In this document: one piece after another, positions 7,973-16,163 of the stretch | Layout: each line of letters opens with the position of its first letter | Numbering within the stretch: the first letter of the stretch is position 1 | NCBI GenBank assembly: GCA_002313335.1 | Contig: DCBC01000054.1 | Coordinates: forward strand, 28,780-54,051 | Length of the DNA stretch: 25,272 nt | Direction: 5' to 3' | From: Porticoccaceae bacterium UBA1117 | Lineage (GTDB): Bacteria > Pseudomonadota > Gammaproteobacteria > Pseudomonadales > Porticoccaceae | The notes under the pieces: generated by a model | Database searches by the model: none | Seen by the model: the letters and a program-made list of their open reading frames with translations, nothing else | What the model was told of the DNA's origin: nothing | Program-made: the position numbers and the translations under genes

Positions 7973-8012
7973 TCTTGATAGACTCTAGCCTTAACTAAAG
8001 AGAGTAATGATA

Positions 8013-9155
8013 ATGATTCCACGCCATCTGTATGACTCTGACCACGAAATGTTTCGTGACTCTGTTCGAAAGTTCCTGGAAACCGAAGCAATGCCCCATC
8101 ATGAGCAGTGGGAGAAAGACGGTATGGTGAGTGACGAAATATGGCTAAAAGCTGGAGAACAAGGGTTTCTGTGCCCTATGGTGCCAGAGGAGTATGGTGG
8201 TGTTGACACAGATTTTCTCTACAACTGTATTGTTAATGAAGAGATTGCCCGTTCCGGTTGTACTGGATTGGGGTGGACGTTACACAATGATATCTCTGTC
8301 CCGTACATTGTTCGTTATGGTAGTGATTATCAGAAACAAGCTTATTTACCGCGGTGTGTTTCAGGTGAGTTAATTACTGCGATTGCAATGACTGAACCGG
8401 GTGCAGGATCAGATCTACAGGGAACCAAGACAACGGCAGTTTTGGATGGTGATCATTATATTCTTAATGGATCTAAAACATTTATTACCAATGGTCAAAA
8501 AGCGGGTCTAGTCCTTGTTGTTGCGAAAACAGATCCTTCGGCTGGCTCGAAGGGCATTAGTTTGTTTTTGGTAGAGGCCGATCTACCAGGGTTTAGCAAA
8601 GGTAAAAATCTGAACAAACTGGGTTTAAAAGCTCAAGACACCTCAGAACTATTTTTCCAAGACGTTAAGGTGCCCAAAGAAAACCTCCTTGGTGAAGAGG
8701 GTCGTGGCTTCATTTATCTGATGCAGGACTTACCTCAGGAGCGATTGTCTATTGCAGTAGGGGCGGTTGCTAATTCCCAAGCCATACTTGAAGCGACCGT
8801 TACCTATACTAAAGAACGTAAGGCTTTTGGTACGTCCGTAGCATCCTTCCAAAACACCCAGTTCAAGCTGGCTGAATTGGCAGCTGAAGTTACCAGTGCA
8901 GAAGTGTTTTGCGATCGGTGTACTGAGCTCTTACTCGAGGATAAATTAGATTCGGTAACGGCGTCTAAGTTAAAGCTATTGACCACTGACCTGCAGTGCA
9001 GAGTTGCTGATGAGTGTTTACAACTCCATGGTGGTTGGGGCTATATGTGGGAATACCCAGTGTGTCGAGCATTTGCTGACTCACGGGTGCAACGGATCTA
9101 TGGCGGTAGTAATGAGATTATGAAATTGATTATTGCTCGAGACTTAATGAAGTAA
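8013..9155 (+). CDS. Acyl-CoA dehydrogenase, long-chain/isovaleryl-type active site
   Basis: A 380-residue flavoenzyme that should oxidise an acyl-CoA to the trans-2-enoyl-CoA and pass electrons to an electron-transfer flavoprotein. The FAD/substrate signature is TAIAMTEPGAGSDLQG and FITNGQ follows. In the C-terminal domain, the usual medium-chain glutamate position reads IYGGSNEIMK, with glycine where medium-chain enzymes have Glu (YEGT). Instead LPQER (240-244) supplies Glu243, the base position in long-chain and isovaleryl-CoA dehydrogenases; LHGGWGYMWEYP is also long-chain-like. I start at ATG 8013 because GAGAG lies nine bases upstream; ATG 8007 would be too close to it. It stands alone, with no beta-oxidation partner in the window, and ends at a strong terminator. 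Chain-length preference is inference. Confidence 0.92.
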   Translation: MIPRHLYDSDHEMFRDSVRKFLETEAMPHHEQWEKDGMVSDEIWLKAGEQGFLCPMVPEEYGGVDTDFLYNCIVNEEIARSGCTGLGWTLHNDISVPYIVRYGSDYQKQAYLPRCVSGELITAIAMTEPGAGSDLQGTKTTAVLDGDHYILNGSKTFITNGQKAGLVLVVAKTDPSAGSKGISLFLVEADLPGFSKGKNLNKLGLKAQDTSELFFQDVKVPKENLLGEEGRGFIYLMQDLPQERLSIAVGAVANSQAILEATVTYTKERKAFGTSVASFQNTQFKLAELAAEVTSAEVFCDRCTELLLEDKLDSVTASKLKLLTTDLQCRVADECLQLHGGWGYMWEYPVCRAFADSRVQRIYGGSNEIMKLIIARDLMK

Positions 9156-9173
9156 TAATGAGCCATGATTGAT

Positions 9174-9201
9174 AAAAATGCCCCTGTATAGGGGCATTTT
9201 T
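9174..9201. terminator. Bidirectional rho-independent terminator
   Basis: AAAAATGCCCC (9174-9184), loop TGTATA, GGGGCATTTTT (9191-9201) form an uninterrupted 11-base stem, with a T tract on either strand. It sits between the convergent acyl-CoA dehydrogenase and peroxiredoxin-like genes and serves both. Confidence 0.92.
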
Positions 9202-9216
9202 GTGTCTGATTATCTG

Positions 9217-9792
9217 CTAGGTGCCAATTCGATCAAGGACTTTCTGTAATTGTTCTGCGCTAGGCCGTTGTTTATAGTTTTCACCGACGTAGAACCATTT
9301 TACAATACCCAAATCATCTAGCAGTATCATTGCTGGGTGTGGCAACTCCTCATCGCGACGTATACCGTATAAGTCGGCCACCTCTAAATTAGTGTCAGAT
9401 AAAAATCGGTAGGGGCGATCCATGCGGTCAGCAATTTTTTGCATATCTGTGGCGTCTTCTGGGCTGATAGCTAGCACCTGATAGCCGCGTTTTTCAAGCT
9501 CTGGAAGTAGACTTTGAATATCTTGCAAATGCCCAACACAAAAAGGACACCAGTGACCGCGATAGAAAATCATTAGCACCTTACTGCCACGTAGTTGAGA
9601 CAGCTGCACCCACTCGCCATTTAACGACTGTAGTTTGAAGTCTGGTGCTAACGAGCCGACCTCTAAAGTCACCTTGGCAACATCCGAATACCCTGAAGGT
9701 GAGGAAATCGCCTCTTTCGGCACTTCTGCATTGTCACAACCTGACAATAATACAGCCAGAAAAGCCCCTAAAATACCTACCCTAAATGCCAT
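9217..9792 (-). CDS. Peroxiredoxin-like (AhpC/TSA family) lipoprotein
   Basis: A thioredoxin-fold protein with a lipoprotein signal: hydrophobic stretch GILGAFLAVLLSGC, lipobox LLSGC, lipidated Cys 19 residues from this start. The mature part has APDFKLQSLNGEWVQLSQL, then FYRGHWCPFC with a C-P-F-C pair (Cys 82 and 85 from this start), then a later PHPAMILLD segment bearing the conserved proline. RGxWCPxC is the mark of the AhpC/TSA peroxiredoxin-like group, thought to reduce peroxides or disulfides with thiols. Here it would act at the periplasmic face of a membrane. I choose the ATG at 9792: AAGGA ends 8 bases before it, whereas the upstream ATG at 9801 overlaps that same AAGGA and cannot use it. 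It is last in a run with the aldolase-like gene, 30 bases downstream. Confidence 0.85.
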   Translation of the reverse strand: MAFRVGILGAFLAVLLSGCDNAEVPKEAISSPSGYSDVAKVTLEVGSLAPDFKLQSLNGEWVQLSQLRGSKVLMIFYRGHWCPFCVGHLQDIQSLLPELEKRGYQVLAISPEDATDMQKIADRMDRPYRFLSDTNLEVADLYGIRRDEELPHPAMILLDDLGIVKWFYVGENYKQRPSAEQLQKVLDRIGT

Positions 9793-9822
9793 AACATTCA
9801 TCCTTGATTAGTTAGTAAACGT

Positions 9823-10557
9823 TTAATCTTTGTAAGAAGGGTCTATCTTATCAATGATGCGGACGAAGGCATTGAACTCAAGTTCTCCGGCTGGTTCCCC
9901 CTTGGTTTGCATTTCCATTAATTGCTCAGATATCTTGAGAACCTTATCATTTACGGGGATAATTTTTTTACCAGTTGCATCGCAAGCCACTTGAATCTCA
10001 CATGACCGCTCGAGAGTCCATTGATTTATAAAAGCTTCAGGTATGGTTCGGCCACACGCTAGCAGGCCATGATTGCGCAAGATGAGTAATCCTTTATTAC
10101 CTAGGTTTGCCACTAGTCTTGGCTTTTCATCGTCTCTCACTGTGAGGCCTTCAAAGTCATGATAGGCGATGCGATTGTGTAGCAATGCGGAGTAAAAATT
10201 GTCTGTACGCAATCCTTCTTGCGAGCAGGCAACAGCCATTCCGGCATTGGTGTGGGTGTGGGCTATACAATGGATTTCTGGGCGCGCTGCATGAATGGCG
10301 GTGTGAATAACAATACCCGCTGGGTTTACGGTGTAGTCGGTATCTTCAACAATATTGCCTTCTATATCAACTTTAACTAAATTTGATGCCGTAACTTCAC
10401 TGTAGTGTAGGCCGTAAGGATTAATCAAAAAATGATGTTCATCACCTGGAATTTTTACAGTAATGTGATTGAATATCATTTCGGTCCAGCCCATGTGGTC
10501 GAATATCCGATAACAGGCGGCCAGTTGAATACGCAGTTCTTGTTCAGTCTTTTCCAT
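9823..10557 (-). CDS. Class II aldolase/adducin family protein with altered active site
   Basis: A 244-residue cytosolic protein of the aldolase II/adducin fold. Zinc ligands look intact: H100 and H102 in CIAHTHTNAG and H163 in LRNHGLLACGR. Aligned without gaps to E. coli fuculose-1-phosphate aldolase (as I remember it: Glu73, His92, His94, His155), the catalytic Glu73 position is Gly81 in VNPAGIVIH. The same NPAG pattern occurs in many family members of unknown activity, so classical aldolase chemistry should not be assumed. The ATG shares its A with the PhnA-like stop (TAATG), and GAGGG in the end of that gene is its ribosome binding site: translation is coupled. Start otherwise unambiguous. 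Substrate unknown. Confidence 0.87.
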   Translation of the reverse strand: MEKTEQELRIQLAACYRIFDHMGWTEMIFNHITVKIPGDEHHFLINPYGLHYSEVTASNLVKVDIEGNIVEDTDYTVNPAGIVIHTAIHAARPEIHCIAHTHTNAGMAVACSQEGLRTDNFYSALLHNRIAYHDFEGLTVRDDEKPRLVANLGNKGLLILRNHGLLACGRTIPEAFINQWTLERSCEIQVACDATGKKIIPVNDKVLKISEQLMEMQTKGEPAGELEFNAFVRIIDKIDPSYKD

Positions 10558-11135
10558 TAGTTTGCCCTCTTAACGAATTTAGTCAAAATTACAATTTGGG
10601 TGCCGTTTACTCGGCCCTCTAGTTGTTCTGAATTGTCTGTCACCAGCGATATGTTCCGCACTGCTGTGCCGCGTTTAGCGGTAAAGCTAACACCTTTAAC
10701 ATTTAAGTCTTTGGTTAGTGTGACCGTATCACCATTTTGTAGTGACGCACCATTACTATCTTTATGCTTAACAGCCGCAAGGCTATCTTCGTTAGTATTA
10801 GTCTTTGCCCAAGTTAAAATATCATCTTCCAGATATAACATATCAAGTAGATCCTGAGCCCAGGGCTCAGGATCTAGCCGATTTAGTAAACGCCATATAA
10901 TGACCTGCACTGCTGGAACTTGGCTCCACATACTGTCACCAAGGCAGTGCCAGTGGTTAGGGTCCAAAATTAATGAGTCACTCAGGCGCTCATGACACTG
11001 TTGGCAAATCAGGACGTTGTGATCGGCTAACTCATCGCTGTAAGGTGTTATGGCGAAGCTGCGAAGCTGATCTGGCGCAGCGCAGAGTTCGCATTTCGCA
11101 TCGCTGCGGCTGTGTAGTGAAGCGCTTAGGGTCAT
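10557..11135 (-). CDS. PhnA-like zinc-ribbon protein
   Basis: A 192-residue protein. The N-terminal part has a four-cysteine zinc ribbon, CELC (C15, C18) and CQQC (C44, C47). A helical middle (about 60-112) follows, and the C-terminal PhnA/YjdM domain (about 125-190) reads DSNGASLQNGDTVTLTKDLNVKG, then RGTAVRNI and GRVNGTQIVILTKFVKR, an SH3-like beta barrel. The family was named for the phn locus of E. coli, but its members are not firmly tied to phosphonate use and the function is unknown; the name phosphonoacetate hydrolase seen in databases belongs to a different protein. The start is the ATG at 11135, directly after an in-frame TTG; no good ribosome binding site is visible. Its stop overlaps the start of the aldolase-like gene. 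Confidence 0.85.
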   Translation of the reverse strand: MTLSASLHSRSDAKCELCAAPDQLRSFAITPYSDELADHNVLICQQCHERLSDSLILDPNHWHCLGDSMWSQVPAVQVIIWRLLNRLDPEPWAQDLLDMLYLEDDILTWAKTNTNEDSLAAVKHKDSNGASLQNGDTVTLTKDLNVKGVSFTAKRGTAVRNISLVTDNSEQLEGRVNGTQIVILTKFVKRAN

Positions 11136-11170
11136 CAATGAAGGTTACTTTTATTATGTTTTAGGGAACT

Positions 11171-11176
11171 ATTATA
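11171..11176 (-). promoter_or_regulatory. Possible -10 box for the PhnA-like / aldolase / peroxiredoxin unit
   Basis: The minus strand reads a perfect TATAAT at 11176-11171, giving a predicted start near 11164 and a leader of about 29 bases before the ATG at 11135. No convincing -35 element lies 16-18 bases upstream. The gap of 95 bases to the flavoprotein stop is much larger than the 8-18 base gaps further up, which supports a new transcription start here. Confidence 0.4.
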
Positions 11177-11230
11177 ACTAACCAAATCTTTGGCGCTATA
11201 GTTTGGTCGATTTGTATATTTCAGGGCTAC

Positions 11231-12220
11231 TTAAACGCTACCGGCTATTAGTGACTTTGCCGCAGCCCATCCGGATAGGACTGCGCCTTCTACGCGGGGG
11301 CCAGCAAAAGCATCACCGGCCAATACTAGCGGCGGTAGGTCAGTTCCCTCGCTAGCTATCATGCAGGGACTGCTATCGACTATTACAGGCTTACTGTAGC
11401 GCCAGCCATGTACTTGAAAGTCGACCACTTTGGCACCCAGATAGGGGCTCGCTAAATCTATAAGTCGACGAGCAACTTCATCGCGGTCGTCCTCAAAGTG
11501 TTTCGCACTGAAATCACCACTACCATGAATGGTAACTGCTGGAAGGACCGATACACCCTTCTGTTGATTATCACTTATCCATGCAATTGGACCGGAATCA
11601 ATGGCCATTGCTCCTGGGGGTTTAATGGCACTTGGCTTATCCAAAACTGCCATAACAGAAATACAGCTTTCATAACTAATCCGGCTGAGTCGATCATGCT
11701 TGTCTTGAGGTAGTCTGACATTACCGGTGCTTAACAAATCTAGTGTCTGGGGTACCGGTGAGGTGATTACTAATGAACGTGATTGAATACTGGTGCCATT
11801 GTTCAACTGGGAAAGCCATCCGTCGCTATGAACTTGAACTGACTCTACCGTCGTAGCTAGTTTAACCGTGAGGTCCATGGCCAAATGTTTTGCGATAGCC
11901 GTCATAGTGGGCACGCCTCGATAACGCGCATGGCTATTTACTTGACCCGGAAAACTGCTATACCACTCTTCGGCAACACCATCCTCTATCCACTGACGAA
12001 CTTGCTCAACAAATTTAGGATCACGCGTAGTCATAAACTGAGCACCATGATCAAAACTGGCATTATCTATTCGTCGGCCCGCCAAACGTCCTCCTAATCC
12101 CCGTCCTTTATCGACAACTAGCACCGTGTATCCGGCATTCTGAAGGTCATTAGCCGCACTTAAGCCGGCAAGGCCAGCACCAACAATCAAAACATCGGTT
12201 TTATGTGTAGGTGAAGTCAT
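11231..12220 (-). CDS. Renalase-like NAD(P)/FAD-dependent amine oxidase family protein
   Basis: A 329-residue FAD protein. The dinucleotide-binding GAGLAG (14-19) is followed by VVDKGRGLGGRLAGRR (35-50) and FDHGAQF, the order seen in renalases and bacterial NAD(P)/FAD amine oxidoreductases (E/D-K then GGR then GAQ). The C-terminus carries the second FAD contact, VLAGDAFAGPRVEGAVLSGW (about 298-317). No membrane segment or signal. Bacterial renalases oxidise isomers of NAD(P)H damaged at the nicotinamide ring; whether this one does is inference, and small-amine or carotenoid-like substrates are alternatives. The ATG has GGA six bases upstream and lies 10 bases after the DUF2256 stop, within the same run as the dioxygenase. 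Confidence 0.85.
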   Translation of the reverse strand: MTSPTHKTDVLIVGAGLAGLSAANDLQNAGYTVLVVDKGRGLGGRLAGRRIDNASFDHGAQFMTTRDPKFVEQVRQWIEDGVAEEWYSSFPGQVNSHARYRGVPTMTAIAKHLAMDLTVKLATTVESVQVHSDGWLSQLNNGTSIQSRSLVITSPVPQTLDLLSTGNVRLPQDKHDRLSRISYESCISVMAVLDKPSAIKPPGAMAIDSGPIAWISDNQQKGVSVLPAVTIHGSGDFSAKHFEDDRDEVARRLIDLASPYLGAKVVDFQVHGWRYSKPVIVDSSPCMIASEGTDLPPLVLAGDAFAGPRVEGAVLSGWAAAKSLIAGSV

Positions 12221-12230
12221 ATATCCATTC

Positions 12231-12386
12231 TTATGGTGAGTTTTTACGTGTTTTTGATTTGCAGCGTACAGAGCAAAATTGTACCTCTTCCCAACAGCGC
12301 TCCCATTTCTTTCGCCAGGTAAATGGCCGTTCGCAAGCTAAGCAAATTTTAGTCGGCAAGTCAGATTTTTTACGCATGGATGGCAT
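12231..12386 (-). CDS. DUF2256 small zinc-ribbon-like protein
   Basis: A 51-residue, strongly basic protein: residues 5-15 KKSDLPTKICL, then CER, PFTWRKKWERCW and FCSVRC. This is the DUF2256 signature (KxxLPTKxCxxCxRPFxWRKKW...CSxxC). Candidate metal ligands are C15, C18, C38 and C42, with C31 between. Its function is unknown; DUF2256 genes are often found near flavoproteins of the photolyase/cryptochrome or amine-oxidase kind (from memory). Two in-frame ATGs, at 12386 and 12377, are possible. I prefer 12386 because AGG, overlapping the dioxygenase stop codon, lies 7 bases upstream; the shorter form would have 48 residues. It is eight bases downstream of the dioxygenase and ten bases upstream of the flavoprotein. 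Confidence 0.85.
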   Translation of the reverse strand: MPSMRKKSDLPTKICLACERPFTWRKKWERCWEEVQFCSVRCKSKTRKNSP

Positions 12387-12394
12387 CTTTAGAC

Positions 12395-13225
12395 CTAGGC
12401 TGCAGTTAGAGCAGTCCCCGCTAGAGTGATGCGGTGCATTAGTCTAGCCTCACCGTGATAGTCATTTTTAGCTTGATGCCATGTGCATCGATTGTCCCAA
12501 AAGGTTACTGAACCGGGCAGCCAGTTGAAGCTGCAGGTAAATTGAGGTTGGTCAACATGGGCATAAAGCTCATCAAGTAACGTACGGCTTTCTGTGAAGT
12601 CCCAGCCCTCAAATTGAATAGTATGCCCCGGGTTAACATAGAGTACTTTCCGGCCACTTTCAGGATGAGTAATCACTACGGGATGAGTGGCGTCGCCAAC
12701 TCGGTCCATACCCCCTAGGTGCTGGGCGAGATCTGTATGCCGATAAACACCATTTTCACCATAGAGATGCTCATTGGAATGTACTGCACGAAGATTGGCA
12801 ATACGCTCTTTAAGCTCTGGGGACAATGCATCATATGCGGCAGCTAGATTAGCAAACTGCGTGTCACCGCCAGTCTTAGGTAGCATACGAGCCACCAATA
12901 TAGAGCCCATCGCAGGAATCTCATCATAAGAATGGTCAGTATGCCAGCCACCACCGATATTAGTTTGCTGGGTTTTCTCTTTACGAACTTCGGCGATCTT
13001 AGGAAAATCATTGGTCGCCTTAAAAAATTTATTAATTACGATACTGCCAAAGCGTTCGGCAAATTTAAGATGTTCTGTGGGCGGTAAAGTTTGGTCTCGG
13101 AAGAATAGTAAACCGTGTTCAGCAAACACTTCTCTTAACTGAGCCAAATCGCTATCTGAAAGCGTAGCCAGCTGGATGTCGCTCACCGTAGCTCCGCAGC
13201 CATTTGTATATGGAGTGACAATCAT
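12395..13225 (-). CDS. TauD/TfdA-family Fe(II)/2-oxoglutarate-dependent dioxygenase
   Basis: A 276-residue cytosolic oxygenase. Iron ligands fit H95-x-D97 in GGGWHTDHSYDE and H250 in RCTWHQA, spaced as in TauD (His99, Asp101, His255). R261 in RLMHR corresponds to the 2-oxoglutarate-binding arginine (TauD Arg266) and T122 (GGDTQF) to Thr126. FRDQTL and LYVNPGHTIQFEGW are further family blocks. Such enzymes use oxygen and 2-oxoglutarate to hydroxylate a substrate, often releasing sulfite from sulfonates or cleaving aryloxyalkanoates. Position 265 is also arginine, like the TauD residue that contacts sulfonate, so an anionic substrate is possible, though taurine is not shown. GAGG lies 8 bases before the ATG. 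It follows gatB by 18 bases. Confidence 0.9.
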   Translation of the reverse strand: MIVTPYTNGCGATVSDIQLATLSDSDLAQLREVFAEHGLLFFRDQTLPPTEHLKFAERFGSIVINKFFKATNDFPKIAEVRKEKTQQTNIGGGWHTDHSYDEIPAMGSILVARMLPKTGGDTQFANLAAAYDALSPELKERIANLRAVHSNEHLYGENGVYRHTDLAQHLGGMDRVGDATHPVVITHPESGRKVLYVNPGHTIQFEGWDFTESRTLLDELYAHVDQPQFTCSFNWLPGSVTFWDNRCTWHQAKNDYHGEARLMHRITLAGTALTAA

Positions 13226-13243
13226 AGATCGAGCCTCAGTACA

Positions 13244-14701
13244 TTATAAAAGTTCATTGAGCTTTTGTAGTAATATCTGATTGACTTGTTGAGGGTTAGC
13301 TTGACCTTTAGAGGCTTTCATAATCTGACCCATAAAGCCACCAAGCTTCTTCTTACGCTTACTTTCATCGCTGTTAATGAAGTCTTCAACCATAGCTAAA
13401 TTTGCATCTAAAACCTCAGCCACTATTTTTTCGAGAGCGCCGCTATCTGAGACCTGCTTAAGCCCTTTAGCCTGAATAATCTCATCGGCGGTACCTTCGC
13501 CTTTCCACATGGCTTCAAACACAAGTTTGGCCATTTTCCCAGAAATACTATTATCTTCAATACGTGCAACCATGCCTGCAAGTTGCTGGGGAGATACTGG
13601 GCTTCCAGAAAAATTGAGATCAGCATTATTTAGAGCACCGCTAAGCTCACCCATGACCCAGTTTGCCGCTAATTTTGCATTACTGGAACCTTTAGCTACT
13701 ACTTCAAAAAATGCCGACATATTAGAGTCACTAGCAATATGATTAGAATCATAATTAGATAGTCCGTACTGACTAACAAAGCGTTTTTGACGAGCGTCAG
13801 GTAGTTCAGGTAATGCCTGTCGTAGCTCTTCAATAGTGGCATCACTGATCAATACTGGAAGTAGATCAGGGCAGGGGAAGTAACGATAGTCGTTCGCTTC
13901 TTCTTTACTGCGCATTGACTTAGCAACCTTGGTATCACCATTATAAAGACGTGTTTCTTGAGCCACTATCCCGCCGTCCTCAATCAGATCTATTTGACGT
14001 TCGACTTCGCGCTCAATTGCTTCTTCCATAAATTTAAATGAATTGAGGTTTTTAGTTTCGGTACGTGTACCTAAGACTGAACTACCGGTGGGTCGGACAG
14101 AAACATTGACATCAAAACGCATACTACCTTGGCTCATTTCACCATCGCAGATATTAATTGAGGTAACAATACTATGGAGCTTTTTGGCAAAAGCGATGGC
14201 TTCCTCTGCGCTGCGCATATCAGGCTCGGAGACAATTTCAATCAGAGGTGTACCCGCACGATTCAGATCAACGCCGGACATACCATGGGGCAAGTTGCCC
14301 TCATGGGTAGATTTCCCTGCATCTTCTTCAAGATGAGCATGATGAATGCCAATCGCTTTCTCTGAGCCATCGGCCAGCTGAATAGTCACGCTGCCGCGGC
14401 CGACAATCGGCTTTTCCAATTGCGTAGTTTGATAGCCTTTTGGTAAATCTGGATAGAAATAGTTTTTGCGTTCGAATACAGATTCCTGGCAGATATCAGC
14501 GTCTATGGCTAACCCAAACATAATGGCATAATTTACTGCCTGTTTATTGAGTACAGGGAGGGTTCCAGGCATAGCTAAGTCTATAGCACACGCTTGGCTG
14601 TTGGGGGTGGCACCAAAAGCGGTACTTGCTGCTGAGAAAATTTTGGTTTTGGTGGCTAATTGAACATGCACTTCAAGTCCAATAACGGTTTCCCAACTCA
14701 T
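13244..14701 (-). CDS. gatB: Asp-tRNA(Asn)/Glu-tRNA(Gln) amidotransferase subunit B
   Basis: A 485-residue subunit that binds the misacylated tRNA and activates the aspartyl or glutamyl side chain with ATP for amidation by ammonia from GatA. It opens [15 protein letters not shown] and carries the expected blocks [29 protein letters not shown] and [17 protein letters not shown], with RYFPCPDL further on. The C-terminal 150 residues form the YqeY-like helical tRNA-contact domain ending [21 protein letters not shown] start at ATG 14701, which overlaps the gatA stop (ATGA); AGAGG inside gatA is its ribosome binding site. An extension ten residues upstream is not needed. Confidence 0.97.
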   Translation of the reverse strand: MSWETVIGLEVHVQLATKTKIFSAASTAFGATPNSQACAIDLAMPGTLPVLNKQAVNYAIMFGLAIDADICQESVFERKNYFYPDLPKGYQTTQLEKPIVGRGSVTIQLADGSEKAIGIHHAHLEEDAGKSTHEGNLPHGMSGVDLNRAGTPLIEIVSEPDMRSAEEAIAFAKKLHSIVTSINICDGEMSQGSMRFDVNVSVRPTGSSVLGTRTETKNLNSFKFMEEAIEREVERQIDLIEDGGIVAQETRLYNGDTKVAKSMRSKEEANDYRYFPCPDLLPVLISDATIEELRQALPELPDARQKRFVSQYGLSNYDSNHIASDSNMSAFFEVVAKGSSNAKLAANWVMGELSGALNNADLNFSGSPVSPQQLAGMVARIEDNSISGKMAKLVFEAMWKGEGTADEIIQAKGLKQVSDSGALEKIVAEVLDANLAMVEDFINSDESKRKKKLGGFMGQIMKASKGQANPQQVNQILLQKLNELL

Positions 14702-16152
14702 GATATAGCCTCTGGTGTTTGTTGGTGCCAATTAGTAATCTGTTGAAATTGATGTGCAACATTTAGTATGCGCGCTTCATCAAAGTAGTTTCCGATAATC
14801 TGTAAGCCCACAGGCTTATCTTCGACTATCCCGCACGGCACTGACATGCCGGGCAAGCCTGCTAAATTGGTGGCAATGGTATAAATATCTTCTAAATACA
14901 TTGCAACAGGATCATCTCCTTTGGCACCAAACTTAAATGCTGGCGATGGGCAAGTTGGGCCCATGATCAAATCTACCGACTTAAAGGCGTCGGAAAAATC
15001 TTGTTGGATGAGTTGTCTAACCTGCTGAGCTTTGCCGTAATACGCGTCATAGTACCCAGCAGATAGGCAGTACGTACCAATTAAAATTCGTCGCTGAACC
15101 TCTTCGCCAAAACCTTCAGTGCGACTCCGGCAATACATGTCCTGTAAATCTTTTGGATTCTCACATCGATAACCATATTTCACACCGTCAAAGCGAGAGA
15201 GGTTAGCTGATGCTTCAGCTGGGGCAATTACGTAATACGCAGGCACCGAGAGCTCAGAGTTGGGGAGACTTATCTCGACTAATTCTGCGCCTTGTGCCTC
15301 TAAATCAGCTAATGCTTTTCTAACCGCCACTTCAGTGCCAGGATGAAGACCTTCTGAAAAGTATTCCTTGGGGATTCCGATCTTCAGCCCCTTGACTGAA
15401 TTACCCAAGGATGCGGTGTAGTCAGGTACATTTTTATCCACCGACGTTGAATCTTTTTCGTCAAAACTGGCCATGCAGTTAAGTAGTATTGCGCAGTCTT
15501 CTGCCGTACGGGCCATCGGACCTGCCTGATCCAGACTTGAGGCGAAAGCAATCATTCCCCAGCGAGAAACACGGCCATAGGTTGGTTTTAGACCGCTAAT
15601 TCCACAAAGTGCTGCAGGTTGACGAATTGAACCTCCAGTATCTGTAGCGGTTGCTCCAGGCGCTAAACGCGCGGCGATGGCGGCAGCAGAGCCTCCAGAA
15701 GAGCCTCCAGGTACCGAATCTGTCGCCCAAGGATTCTTTACAGGGCCATAAAAGCTAGTTTCGTTCGATGAACCCATAGCAAACTCGTCCATATTGGTTT
15801 TACCCAACATGACGGCCCCATCACGTGCAAAGTTTTCTACTACGGTGGCATTATATGGAGGTATGAAATTGTCGAGCATCTTAGAGCCGCAGCTAGTGCG
15901 TACGCCATCAGTACAGAATATATCCTTGTGCAGGATAGGTACGCCACACATAGCAGGGGCATCGCCAAGCGAGAGTCGCTGATCAGCCAGAGTTGCAGCA
16001 TTTAAAGCTTGTTCACCAGTCACGGTGATAATCGCATTGTAGTCATCATTTAATTGACTGATTCGATCTAAGAAGTGTTGAGTTAACTCGACACTTGAAA
16101 ATTCATTGTTTTGTAGGCCTTTAATAAGCTCAGCAATAGTGTAATTGTGCAT
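14698..16152 (-). CDS. gatA: Asp-tRNA(Asn)/Glu-tRNA(Gln) amidotransferase subunit A
   Basis: A 484-residue amidase-signature enzyme that hydrolyses glutamine and channels ammonia to GatB. The Ser-cisSer-Lys triad is complete: K76 in [10 protein letters not shown]151 in PGGSSGGS and S175 in DTGGSIRQP, matching Lys79, Ser154 and Ser178 of Staphylococcus aureus GatA at a constant offset of three. [11 protein letters not shown] (121-131) is another hallmark. Length is normal (about 485). ATG 16152 is preceded by GGA at about 7 bases and lies 12 bases after gatC. No signal or membrane segment. Confidence 0.97.
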   Translation of the reverse strand: MHNYTIAELIKGLQNNEFSSVELTQHFLDRISQLNDDYNAIITVTGEQALNAATLADQRLSLGDAPAMCGVPILHKDIFCTDGVRTSCGSKMLDNFIPPYNATVVENFARDGAVMLGKTNMDEFAMGSSNETSFYGPVKNPWATDSVPGGSSGGSAAAIAARLAPGATATDTGGSIRQPAALCGISGLKPTYGRVSRWGMIAFASSLDQAGPMARTAEDCAILLNCMASFDEKDSTSVDKNVPDYTASLGNSVKGLKIGIPKEYFSEGLHPGTEVAVRKALADLEAQGAELVEISLPNSELSVPAYYVIAPAEASANLSRFDGVKYGYRCENPKDLQDMYCRSRTEGFGEEVQRRILIGTYCLSAGYYDAYYGKAQQVRQLIQQDFSDAFKSVDLIMGPTCPSPAFKFGAKGDDPVAMYLEDIYTIATNLAGLPGMSVPCGIVEDKPVGLQIIGNYFDEARILNVAHQFQQITNWHQQTPEAIS

Positions 16153-16163
16153 TGTCAGTCCGG

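Noticed and set aside
9799..9801. Upstream ATG for the peroxiredoxin-like lipoprotein
   Set aside because: It overlaps the only AAGGA and would leave no spacing; ATG 9792 is spaced 8 bases from it.
12211..12429. 72-residue plus-strand reading frame opposite the DUF2256 gene
   Set aside because: The minus strand encodes the recognisable DUF2256 motif with good spacing to both neighbours; the plus frame has no such support.
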